DNA of 64,000 nucleotides from Lichina pygmaea (taxonomy: Eukaryota; Ascomycota; Lichinomycetes; Lichinales; Lichinaceae). The stretch is from assembly GCA_963422465.1 (NCBI GenBank), contig OY730169.1, forward strand, positions 5,642,001 through 5,706,000, given 5' to 3'. The position numbers were made by a program, and so were the translations under genes. Shown in pieces: positions 36,419 through 48,300 of the stretch. A model generated the notes under the pieces. It was not told where the DNA came from and did not search any database. It saw only the letters and a program-made list of their open reading frames with translations. Within the stretch, counting starts at the first letter, position 1; each line of letters opens with the position of its first letter.

Positions 36419-37807
36419 TTGATTGATGGATCGATCGACATCCTCTCCCTGCAACCCATGCCTTCACCCATCCTCTGCATCTGGCGGTTTTTCATCAAGC
36501 ACATCTCTCTCTCTCTCTCTCTCTCTCTCTGCCGTCGAATTCTAGTCCGACACAGTTCGTCCGGTGTTGGCTCGATACCCTGAAATACCCATTCCTTGGT
36601 CTATTCTCTTTTCCCATCTTCCCCTTCTACGCTTGTTCCCACATCCTACGTCATGCCTGCCTACTCATGACCCTCTCTCTACCTTCTGTCCCCGAACCAA
36701 GCCATCTTTACCCCACTCACGCCCTACTTTACACGACCCGAGTACTTCAGCATGAATCATGACTGAACGAGAAACACCAACAAAAGGAGAGGAGAGGGAA
36801 TAGAGTCCTGCATGCGAGCGTTGGGGTTTTTAATGACGATTACACCACTCGAAAGAACATAGGTACGGAAGTACAATTCTCGACCTACCGCAAGACAACC
36901 GTAGAGAGAGCGGTTTGGTTGGATAGATGAACAAGTCACGATCGTCGATGTGCTGTTGGAGCCGCAGTCTTTGCAGGGCTAAACCTCGCAGAGCTTGTTC
37001 TTGTACTCCGTACTCCGTAGAGCTAAACCGTCTTAGAAAGTGCAACCGAGCTCTATACATATAGCCTCTCTGTCTCTCTCTCTCGCCAACTCTGTCGACC
37101 GAAGTTGAACAACAGCACAAGTGTAAGCACAAACCCTCCAAAGTCTTGTCTGCGCAGTGTTCCTAGAGTTGCTCTCTGGCTGTGAAAACAAGAACTTGTT
37201 GGGCATGTGTCCAAGTGAAAAGCTCTTGTGAAAACAAACACTGATCAGGCATGTGTCAGTTCAACTTAGCACACCAACTCTTGTCAGCAACTACAACATC
37301 TCTCTGATTCTTATTTTCTCTAGACACTACATATTCCTTATGATATTTCCCTAGTCTTACCCAAGTCTCAGTTTTTATTCCTTCAAAGGTTTTCTGAGAA
37401 AACAAGCATGTATCTAGAAGTTCTGCATGGCCCACCAGCCAAATCAGAGTAAGAATAAAATAAAATAAAATAAATATCAGGCATGTGTCCAAGTAGGAAG
37501 CTATCAAGTAGACTAGACAGTAACTGATACAGAGTATGGAAGTACTTTCATGTCTGAAAGCTGACTGGTGGAGATGACCCCTCACTCACTCACTCACTTC
37601 ACTTCATTCCCCACCAGTGAGCTGTTCATCTAAGCACTGGTCTGATCAGGAGGAAGCAAATAAAAAAATAAACCCCCACTTTCTCTCTATACTGGGAAAG
37701 AATGAAACATGATGATGATGATGATGATGATGATGATGTTAGCAGTGCAATTCAGTACCTGAAGGTAATTAGTGGATTGGTTGTCTGTCGTACAGGAACA
37801 ACACTTG
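36419..37807. other. Intergenic region before the LTR element
   Basis: 3' flank of the RhoGEF. It contains a CT run (about 36504-36532), AT-richer sequence from about 37250, a short AAATA run near 37457-37473 and a GAT/ATG triplet run at about 37704-37738, just left of the element. No gene was found. Confidence 0.5.
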
Positions 37808-38409
37808 TGTTACGACCCATGGGATGGGAGCCACTCATTTATAGGCAATCAGGCCGCGGGCCAGGCAAGAGGACACCATGGAAGTCAAGTGACCAACCAA
37901 CAAGGGGTCACGTGACTGTCGAGACACACACGGGAGTCTCGACACAGCATGTATGAAGCATCGAGACAATCTCACCAGTCTCGACGTAGGATGCATGAAG
38001 TATCAAGACAATCTCACCAGTCTTGACGCAGGATGCATAAAGCATCGAGACAATCTCACCAGTCTTGACGCAGGGTGCATAACATGGTGGGACTGTCAAG
38101 ACAATCTCACCTGTCTTGACATCAAGACTGTCAAGACAATCTTGATTGTCTTGACAGGCCAGCACTATATAGTCTGGCGATAGTTCTCTTATAGAACAAT
38201 CGTCTTCAACTCATGTTGTGATCCAGACAACTAGATCTACTTCAATACAATCCTTTTGTATAAAGCCATTGATCAGGTGTCACCACCACCACATTCCACC
38301 AAACCCCTTTGCACTCCTTGACACTCCTCTCCTGTGAGAACCAACCTGCCTTCCGCATCTCACCCTTAATCCTATACTCAGTTAGGACAGCACAGTACAG
38401 ACCGCAACA
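37808..38409 (+). repeat. 5' LTR
   Basis: Begins TGTTACGACCCATGGG and ends ACCGCAACA, giving a short TGTT/AACA inverted terminus. Near its middle (about 37945-38150) it holds several tandem units of roughly 38-40 nt built on GAGACAATCTCACCAGTCT. It is about 602 nt, slightly shorter than its partner because it has fewer of the short internal repeat units. Confidence 0.93.
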
Positions 38410-41400
38410 CTTTGAAAACCCTCAAGGATGAGTACCTCAGGAGCAACCAACCCCAACTTCCCAGATGGAAAGATTAGCGTTGCCAAGCCAGACCTGTTCT
38501 ACAGTGAAAGAAAAAAGGTTGATGACTGGCTTATGCAACTCCAAGTCTACTTTCAATTCCAACCAGAGACGAAGCTGCCTAAAGAAAAGTGGCCCCTCTT
38601 CGCAACCACTTACATGAGAGGCAATGCTTATCGATAGATCAAGCCCTACGTCAACAAACATCTCTCAGGAAACAGAGACCATGACAGCACGACAGAATAG
38701 ATGACAAAATGGACATGATTCAAGGACAAGATCAAAAGAATCCTTGGACTATCTAACAAAGACAAAGTGGCTATACGAATGATCCAGCACATCAAACAAC
38801 AACGCTCAGCCGCAGAGTACACCATGCAGTTCAAACAATACTCAGTACTGACTGATTGGGATAATGACGCCCTGATAGTCATGTACTGACATAGACTCAA
38901 AAGAAAACATGAAGGATAAAATCACCTTCGACAGACGAGCGGTTGACACACTGGACAAGCTTATCGCACAAGCAATCAACATTGATGACAAGCTATTCAA
39001 GCAAGCGATGGAGAAGCACCATGACAGAGGATACAGCTGCCCCGCATGGCATGTGAGCAACCACTACAAGCCACCTAACAAGGCACCACCACATGACCCA
39101 TATGGCTATGCACCCATGGAACTGGATGCAGTCCACCACAAGGGAAGGTTCACAAAGGGAAAGAATAACAAGAAGAGGAAAGCACTGAAGTGCTATGCCT
39201 GTGGCAAGCTAGGCCACATGGCGAGAGACTGTTGTTCAAAGAACAAGGTACACTGACAGTAACTTAATACGCTCGACAGAGACTGGAATGTCATCAAGCC
39301 GGAGGACTCACCAGAAAAGACTCAGCTATCCCTCAAACAATAGAACAAATACAATCAGACATTGGAAGCAGCCCACCAACTGGCAACATCAGGAGGCAAG
39401 GACCTACCAGAACAGACAGGTCAGGACAAAGGATAGGAGCCCTTAACTATCTCTGATAGGGACCAAGACAAACCCACGTCTATCAAAGAAGAAATACCAC
39501 AAGGAAGCTATGCTTACAGCATGGACTCATGAAACCTACAGCACAGCAAACTACAGTGGAGGTTTTGCACAAAACACTACTGCACCTACCATGAACAACT
39601 ACGAAGGTACGGAGGACATTCACCCTACCACACCACCTACCACAAGCATTGGGTCAATTGCAAGAAGGATGTGTGTGAGATCTATCTTTGGGACAAACAC
39701 CAACACACCGCATTCCCCGGGCACACACATGATTGGCACAAACACCTCATGTTCCTACAGCAAGGCAACAACAACAACTGCTACATCAACAACTGGCAGT
39801 ACTGCCTTAAGCCTGGATGTGACAAGCATCAGCAAGACAAATTCATGAACAGATTCCTCAGAACTGATGGGAATGGCTGGACTCATTGCCCAGTCAGTGG
39901 AAAAACACTTTGATCAGGAAAAGACTGAACTCCCTTATCAAGGAGTGATATCAGGAGCTCAACAACATAACCCCTAGCAACACAAAGCACCTGCGATTAC
40001 CTGTCACTACACACCAACACACCAGTACAGACATACGCACTTGTTGACTCTGGAGCCAGTGGGAACTATATTTCAAGACAACTTTATGACACCCTCAGCA
40101 CTGGAAGGAGACGCAAGTGGTAGCCCTATCAGCTCATGATGGCAAATGGACAGACAGAGCTAGTCTGCCATAAGATGCAGCCAATAGAAATAGTTACCGG
40201 ACACTATGCTGAAAGGATCCACCTTGATATTGTCAAGTTGGCCACTCAGAATATCTATTTGGGGATGCCTTGGCTAAAGAAGCACAACCCAGTTGTTAAC
40301 TGGAGGACAGGAGTACTCACGTTTAGGAACTGCACTAACAACACAGCTCAGACCTGTTACCAGCTGCAGAAGGCGTGGACAGATGAGGGAAGGAGTCCTC
40401 AGTGGAACCTCACCAATAGAAAGGACAACTCTCAAGAGAAGAGGTCTGCCTTGACAGGCACACCCCGGAACCAGGTGGCCAAACAGTCAGAGATGAAGAG
40501 AGAGGAAGTTGTTAACCCTCTGGAGATCTCTGAAGAGTACTGACCTGGGTATGATAACCTCTTTCAGGAAGAGACAACAACAGCAGCGTTGCCTAAGCAC
40601 CAACCTTGGGATCATGAGATCAAGTTGCAACCAGGGACAGAGCCAGGATTTAGACCAATTTACCAGTTATCAGAGAAAGAGCTCCAAGTACTTCACGAGT
40701 ACCTGGAGAAAAACCTGAAAAAGGGTTTCATTCGAGAATCTCAATCGCCAGCAGGATACCCGATACTATTTGCACCAAAGAAAGACAGAAGTCTTTGACT
40801 TTGTGTGGACTACAGGAAACTCAATGATATTACTATCAAAAACTGATATCTGTTGCCAAATGCGAACAAATTGTGAGACAGGATCAGCCAAGCTACAATC
40901 TTTACCAAGCTGGACTTGAAAGGAGTATACAACCTGATACGTATGAAAGAAGGAGAAGAATGGAAGACAGTCTTCAGAACCTGATACAGACACTACAAGT
41001 ATCTGGTTATGCTATTCGGACTCACGAATGCACCAGCAACATGTCAAGCATTGATCAACAACGTCATCAGAGCACACCTGGACCAAACAGCTATCGCCTA
41101 CCTGGATGACATTCTTGTCTACTCGAACACACAACAGGAACATACCAAACATGTGAAGGATGTTCTACGATGCCTATAAAAGGCAGGGCTCAAGCTCAAC
41201 CTGAAGAAATACGAGTTTAACAAACTGGAAGTTGAATTCCTCGGATACATCATAGGAATCGAAGAGATCAAGATTGACCCTGAGAAAATCAAAGTGATTC
41301 AACAATGGCCAACACCGACATCAGTCAAAGAAGTACAAGTCTTCCTAGGATTTGCCAACTTCAACTGACAGTTCATTAAGAACTACTCCCAGACAGTAAC

Positions 41401-43346
41401 ACCACTGACAGAACTCACAAAGAAGGACATGGAGTACTGGTGGACAGAGAGATAACAAAAAGTATTCCAACAGCTCAAGGATGCTTGCGCCAAGGAACCA
41501 GTTCTCCTCAACTTCAAGACAGGCCAGCCAACATAAATCAAGACAGACACTTCAGATCAGGCAGTGGGAGCATGTCTATGCCAACAGGCAGACGGCAAGT
41601 GGCACCCAGTTGCCTACTACTCACACAAAATGTCACAAGCAGAATGAAACTATGATATCCACAACAAAGAGCTACTGGCAGTCGTCAACATACTCAAACA
41701 TTGGAGAGTGTATGCGGAAAGCAGTTCTGAACTCACTATTCTCACAGACCACAAGAATCTGACAATGTTCACAACAACCAAGAAGCTGAACAGATGACAA
41801 GTCAGATGGGCTGAACTCCTAGGGCAACACAAGTTCAAGATCTTGTACACCCTCGGACAAGACAATAGGAGAGCAGACGTACTAAGCTGACAAAAAGACT
41901 ACATGGAAGATGATGAACGCCAAGGAACAATCTTACAGCAGGACCAGCAAGGAAACCTGGTGCCTCAACCACAGATCAACAAGCTCACGGCAGAAGACAC
42001 TGAAGAACTAATAAGGAACTACCACGATAATCCAGCACATGGTCACCCAGGAATCACCAAAACCACAGACCTTATCCAACAAGCAGGGAACAATGTCATC
42101 AACCTCTGACAACATGTCACAAGCTACATCAGCAAGTGTCTACTATGCCAGAAAAACAAACATGGAAGACATAAGCCATACAGAGAGGGACACCCGAACA
42201 CAATACCAAGAGGCCTATGGGAAGACGTGTCAATAGACTTTATCACGAAGCTACCCAAGTCCAAAGACCCAGTCACAGGAATCCCCTACAACTTGATTAT
42301 AGTAATAGTGGACAGATTCACAAAATATCTGATAGCGGTACTATTCAAGAAGACCCACACAGCAGAACAGTTGGGACACCTCTTACTGGACAGATTGGTC
42401 AGAGACCACGGAGTTCCAATCATGATCATTACTGACAGAGACAAACTCTTCACATCCAACTACTGGAAAACAATCAGTGCAGCCATGGGAACAAAACCCA
42501 AAATGTCTACAGCCTATCACCCACAAACCGACAGCCAGACGGAGCGAGCAAACCAAGTTCTGGAGACTTACTTACAGCATTACATCAACCAGACCCACAG
42601 CAATTGGGTACAATTATTACCAGTGGCACAGCTGGCAATCAACCAGCACAGATCAGACTCAACAAAGGAATCACTATTCTTTACTAATTTTGGACAACAC
42701 GCAAACATCAGAATGCCAAGTAGAGCTTCACCAAATGCGGAGAAAGCACTCCAACATGACAAGCTCCTACGACAAACACACACGATGATGAGGTATTACC
42801 TTCAAGAGATCTCAGAAAGGATGTAACACCAAATGGACAAAAAATTGAAAATGGCATCTCAGCTGAAGAAGGGGGATAAAGTCTACCTTCTCACAAAAAA
42901 TTGGAAAGTCAAGAAACCAAGAACAAAGAAACTGGACCATATCAAGGTCAGACTATTTTCAGTCAAAGAAAGAACTGGACCAGTCAACATCAGACTGCGA
43001 CTACCGAGAGACGCTCGGGTACACCCAAACTTTCACATCTCAATGATCGAATTAGCTGACCAGAGCACACCCTTGCAGGAAACATTTCATTACCAACCAG
43101 AGGAAGAACAGGAATTCAAGCTCGAACAGATCCTGAAGAGAAAAGGTCAGCGATACCTTGTCAAGTGGAAAAACTACCCAGACTCGGAAAATACCTGGGA
43201 ACCACTCAGGAACCTCGTGAACTGCCAGCTCCTCCTGCAGCAGTTCCAGCAGAAGCAGGACTGAACAGCTCAGCCTGCAGCGCGGACGCGTCAATGACTG
43301 TCGCTGACAAGTCTTCACCATCCGCCTCTATTTCAGCAACAAGGCA

Positions 43347-43706
43347 CTAGAGCTTCTTCTTTGCTTGACCCTCAGCACCTTTGAGAACCTTTCGCTTTCG
43401 GGACATACAAGCCTGCAGCTCGGCAAGCTGCTCAACAAGAGTATCCTGCTTGACCTCATCAACAGCCAAATCCTCGTGAAGGTTATCTCGGGTCATGTTC
43501 AGCGACTCCCAAGAAAGTGACACACAGGACTTCCCACGACAAGTGCATTCAGCGCACTTCAACTTATCGTTGTCGTCAGACATTCGGAAGCAGGGCTTGT
43601 GGTTCAAAACACAGAAGTCACACGGAGCAAGCGACACGAAGTTGTGATCACGGATCTGGGCTGCCAGTTGTTTTCGGTAAGCAGAGGCACGTGATTTTGC
43701 AGACAT
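43347..43706 (-). CDS. Antisense cysteine-rich reading frame inside the LTR element
   Basis: Reading frame of about 119 residues on the strand opposite gag-pol, placed between the chromodomain and the 3' LTR. It looks whole. The likely start is MSAKSRASAYRKQL; an in-frame extension to 43781 would enter the LTR. Its centre is a cysteine cluster: CDFCVLNHKPC, then CAECTCRGKSC, followed by SWESL and a charged helical C-terminus ending in a Lys-rich tail (KGAEGQAKKKL). The CxxC-x6-C ... CxxC-x4-C layout recurs in small fungal proteins of unknown function that I associate with repeated elements (from memory, not searched). It may bind zinc or nucleic acid. Its preservation beside heavily decayed gag-pol is notable. 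Function unknown. Confidence 0.55.
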   Translation of the reverse strand: MSAKSRASAYRKQLAAQIRDHNFVSLAPCDFCVLNHKPCFRMSDDNDKLKCAECTCRGKSCVSLSWESLNMTRDNLHEDLAVDEVKQDTLVEQLAELQACMSRKRKVLKGAEGQAKKKL

Positions 43707-43732
43707 ACTCAAGAATTCATCAGGACAATGAA

Positions 43733-43750
43733 TGAAGGAGAGGAGGGTAG
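43733..43750 (+). other. Polypurine tract of the LTR element
   Basis: Purine-rich stretch immediately left of the 3' LTR (GAAGGAGAGGAGGG core), in the position expected for plus-strand priming in LTR elements. No convincing tRNA primer-binding site was recognised after the 5' LTR. Confidence 0.6.
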
Positions 43751-44385
43751 TGTTACGACCCATGGGATGGGAGCCACTCATTTATAGGCAATCAGGCCGC
43801 GGGCCAGGCAAGAGGACACCATGGAAGTCAAGTGACCAACCAACAAGGGGTCACGTGACTGTCGAGACACACAGGAGTCTCGACGCAGCATGCATGAAGC
43901 ATCGAGACAATCTCACCAGTCTCGACGCAGGATGCATGAAGTATCAAGACAATCTCACCAGTCTTGACGCAGGATGCATGAAGCATCGAGACAATCTCAC
44001 CAGTCTTGACGCAGGGTGCATAACATGGTGGGACCGTCGAGACAATCTCACCCGTCTCGACGTCGAGACTGTCGAGACAATCTCACCCGTCTCGACGTCG
44101 AGACTGTCGAGACAATCTCGATCGTCTCGACAGGCCAGCACTATATAGTCTGGCGATAGTTCCCTTATGGAATGATCGTCTTCAACTCATGTTGTGATCC
44201 AGACAACTAGATCTACTTTAATACAATCCTTTTGTACGAAGCCATTGATCAGGTGTCACCACCACCACGTTCCACCAAACCCCTTCGCGCTCCTTGACAC
44301 TCCTCTCCTGCGAGAACCAACCCGCCTTCCGCATCTCGCCCTTAATCCTATACTCGGTTAGGACGGCACGGTACGGACCGCAACA
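43751..44385 (+). repeat. 3' LTR
   Basis: About 635 nt, same ends as the 5' copy (TGTTACGACC ... ACCGCAACA). The internal tandem repeats at about 43885-44130 include an additional short unit (GTCGAGACTGTCGAGACAAT type), which accounts for the greater length. It is richer in G and C than the 5' copy at the differing sites. Confidence 0.93.
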
Positions 44386-45395
44386 ACGTGGCAGAAGTAG
44401 TAGATTGCTTGTCAGTCTTGCATGGACACACCAGACAAGTCTACGGGGGTTTGAAGTTGGAGTATCGAAGCTTGGCATTTTGTAAAGATCAATGGAGGGG
44501 TTCCACCCGGTCCCTCTTTCAATGTAGTGTGCTGGGTTGGGGGGGTACTGGGGCGCAGATATGAGATACGTCGGGATCGCAGTCGTTGGTGTCCTTGATG
44601 TTTCTTGGCAGACTGCAATGGGACCAACAATAAGGTATGTTACGTAGTGGCATGAAAAAAGGTTCCATCTGCACGAAAGACAACTGCCGCGTGGGAGAAC
44701 TCATCATGCTTCCAGGCTTGGGCAGCTTTTCACAAGTCCTCGTGCGGCCGAATGTGACATGGTCATCATGACACTCTGGAGGAGGTTATCTGTCAGCAGT
44801 CAGCTGCGAGTGTTGTTTATGATGTACCGGTAACACGTCCAAGCATTCTACATGCGAGTAATAGCAGCCCTCACCCATAGTGGTGCCTAGGTCCCACGGT
44901 GACCTGTGGCCCCACAGTATGTATGTACGTACGGGTTGACACCAGTAGAAGATGGAACACGCGCACAGTTACTCAGGTGCCCCCCCCCCTATGCACTCAA
45001 ATATTCAGTCGAGGTGTCAGCTGCAGGCCGAGGGGGTCTTGAATGTAGTAGACTCAGCCTCCCCCTGAACACAACGAATACCTGTACGTGCGTACCTGTA
45101 CAGTACGTCTGATCCAAAGCAGGACAGAAGGACCTCCTCCATTCATGTCAACAGGGGGTTGATAATTCATAACCCGCAGTAGCCAGTATGTTATTTCGTA
45201 GTGGATACTTTTCCAACAGAGGCGGCAATGATTGTCATTCCAAGTACGGTAAGGGAACAATGAACGATGGAGTGCTGTTGGAAATCGGGAACTGGGGTGC
45301 CATGGTAGTAGGTGCATGAGAGATGTTCCACCGGTGTAGCTGATACAGCTAGAAGCACCTACGGTAGCCATGAGATGGAGCGGTAGACGGAAGTT
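44386..45395. other. Intergenic region after the LTR element
   Basis: 3' flank of the zinc-finger gene, which runs leftward. GTAC-rich patches occur at about 44920-44935 and 45083-45105. No coding region was supported. Confidence 0.5.
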
Positions 45396-48300
45396 CTACG
45401 TTTGAGTGCCTGCGGCGAGACCCCCAGAGCTTTCGCCAAGACCGTCCAGATCACCACCGGGCTGCGGCGCCATACCAGCCTCCGTGCCCCTCGGTCCGTT
45501 CTCCGCCCGGGTCCCTTCGCCTTCTCTCGGTCCGACGTCGTCGTCGTCGGCCTGCTCCCAGCTTTCGAGAATCTCCACCTCCCGTTTCTTGTTCCGCTGC
45601 TGTGGCTCCCTTTTCTTCTTGCTGCTGCTGCCGCTGCTGCCGTTCGCAGGGTACGGCGTCGAATTTCCGTCTTCCTGTCGCGCCTTGCTGCCGAGGACGG
45701 TAAACACGCTCCTCGCGCCCAGAACTCGCTCCGGTGGTAGCGTCCGTGCTGGGACGGCTGCTTTGGCCGCGACTTTGCTCCACCCCCCTTCGGCCGCGCC
45801 GGCCCGTGACGACGAGGACGAGGACGACGTTCGGTCAGAGTCTCGTAGGAGCAGCTGCAACGACCGGTCGACTCGGCAAAGGATGACAGACCTGGCGAGA
45901 GAGATCGGCTGGTTGGTGATAGCCCGCGTGAGGGGAGCGTGGAGGCTGCGCAAGAAATTCTCGAGCTCCCTTTCCGAGGACGATGGCTGGGGCCCACCGC
46001 CGTCGCCGTGACGGCGCTGCGCCCGCAGGACCACCTCGTCCGACGGCAAGAAATCGACGCTGAACGAGAAGGTCGGGTTCGAGCTCAGAACGCCGTCGAG
46101 TTGGCCGTGCACCTCTTCAACGGTCAGGGCGAACCGGGGCTGGGACAGCAAGAAGGCGTTGTAGAGCGGCTCCGCGGCGGTCCTGCTACTTGCCACAACG
46201 GCTCCCTCGGAACGACCGGGTGGCTCAGCAACGATAGCCGGAGCCGAGGTCACAGCTCCCTTCCGTATGTCGAAACACTGTGCCAGCCGTTTCATGGGGG
46301 CCGTGACGAAGCGTGGTGTCTTGAGGAGGACGACGTGACGATGCGGCTCCGGGTCCAGACTCTCCGAGTCCAGGCCAAAATCTTCAGCGAGAGAATGCAG
46401 AAAGCCGCGTCGGTGAGCCGGCATCGGCTTGAACCTGACCCGTTTTTCGTTCTCGTCGGCGGCGAAGACTCGCAGCGCCCGCTCTTGCGCCTGCGCCCAA
46501 GTAGTGTTGCTCACGTAGTAGTCCATTGTCGCGCTGCTGTAAGGTACGTGGTCGTCCTGGTGTGTCTCTTGATCGATGTTGAGCGCCGCGGCGAGTTTGC
46601 GATTGCGCTCCAGCCGACCGCACTCATCGTCACAACAGAGAGCCTCGGTCCGGTTGCCCTCGCTGCCTCTGCGTGCGTTGCAGCGCATTTCCTTCTTGCG
46701 ATGCTGGCAAGCGCAGGTGACGAGAACCTTGTACGAACAGGGTCTATCTTCGACGCAAGCGTACGGAGCGTGGCAGGCAGCATCGCAGGGATGACGACAG
46801 GCCTTTCTAGGCTTGCCGCAGGTCTGCTGGCAGTGCTTGCCCACGTCCTCGCACTCTCCAGGTCGATGGCAGGCCTTGCGACAGCGGTGAGAACCGCAAC
46901 GGAGCAGCTTCTCACATGTCTCACCGCAGCCAACGTCGGCGCGCCAGCACTGCTGATTCTTGACCGTCTTCTTCCCACACATGCAGACCCTCTCGACTAG
47001 GAACGGGCACTTGGGACAGTCTTCGTCGTCGCCGTGGCAGTTGTGGGGCACCTGCGGATGCCCACAGACTTTTGGCCTGTCGCAGCTGTGCTCGCACGGC
47101 GGAGGCCTCGTGCCGCACGGCAGCGGCGGCTGAAGGACAGTGCGTCCGCAGTGGCATGCCAGCTCTTCGAATATGGCTTCCCGACAGCTACCGCAAGGAC
47201 CTCGATGACAGAGTTGGTCGCAGACGTGGTTGCCGCACTTGAGCTTGCGGCCGCAGACACGGGTGCACACATGCTCCGCCTCGATTTCATCGTCGCGTGG
47301 CAGAGGCGCAGAGTCCAGCGGACGCTGCTTGCGCTTCGCCGACTGCCGTTCCACCGCCTTTCTCTCGCCCGGACAACACCTCTCGCCGCATTCGTGGCGC
47401 CCACAGCCGAGCGTCGCCTTGCACACACGCCGGCATTGGGGCGCTTGTGGAGAGCCTTGATGGCAGACGCTCCGGGACTGTGTACGGCCACAGCGACAGG
47501 CGATCGAGACCGATTGCAGGCAGGGCATACACTCACCGACATGGCAAATCCGCAGACATTCATGCCCGCAAGCCATCTTCTTCAAGCACCTCTCCTCACA
47601 GTTGGGGATGGGATCCTCGCACGACTGCCGGGGATGCTCGAGGATACGCGAAAGGGGTGTCTTCCCACAGGGACAATGTGTGACGACGTCGGCTGACCGA
47701 GGACAGTGACCTCTTTCGACTCGTTGAGGGTGGCACGCCTCGACACAGCGATGCTTTCCGCAATCGAGAAGTCTGCCACAAGTGCCCTCACACTTGAAGC
47801 AGCCTTCCCATCTTTGGACCGCCGACAGAGGGTCGTCCGAGGGCCGTTCGCTCCGCCGCTTCGGACCTCTCTCCATACATTCGACCATCTTTTCGATCTT
47901 TCCGCAGTAACACCGGGCCTGGATCCGAACCGCACAGGATCCACATAGCCCGTCGTGGCATGTTCGATCGCACGTATGCTCCGCACATGGCATCAGATCG
48001 CCGCAGACCTGTTCGCAGCTCCAGCCCTTGTTGTAGTCCGTGTCGATGCATCTCTTGAGACTCGTCTCCTTGCCGCAGAAGCACGGTGCGGCTGGACCCA
48101 TACGGCCACAGGGTGGGCAGGGCCCAGCATGGCACAGCAGCTCGCAAGGATGTGGACACCGTTTCGGCGCAATTCGTGGCCTCCCGCAGGTCTGCCCGCA
48201 TGAGTGGGGCGGCAAGCCCGGCAGTGGCCGCGGATCGAGTTCCTTTTCACACCAGCACGAGTAGTTTGACGGCATCGCCTCCTTGGTCAGATTGCATCCA

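Larger units (their letters stand above)
37808..44385 (+). mobile_element. Degenerate Ty3/gypsy LTR retrotransposon (chromovirus clade)
   Basis: Fossil LTR element of about 6.6 kb with both LTRs. Parts in order: gag-like region about 38428-39257 with a CCHC zinc knuckle (CYACGKLGHMARDC, about 39191-39232); aspartic protease region near 40030-40070; reverse transcriptase about 40560-41420 (YLDDILVYS near 41100); RNase H about 41480-41800; integrase about 41900-42800; chromodomain about 43100-43260. Order PR-RT-RH-IN-chromodomain identifies a Metaviridae chromovirus. The coding region is broken in many places, well over ten. Its base composition is much richer in A and T than the host genes. 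The two LTRs remain closely similar but differ mostly by transitions, which points to repeat-induced point mutation rather than great age. The five-base flanks are nearly identical. Confidence 0.93.

Noticed and set aside
37945-38150. Regularly spaced 38-40-nt repeats resembling a CRISPR array
   Set aside because: They are adjoining tandem units inside an LTR, without distinct spacers, and recur in the partner LTR; the genome is eukaryotic.
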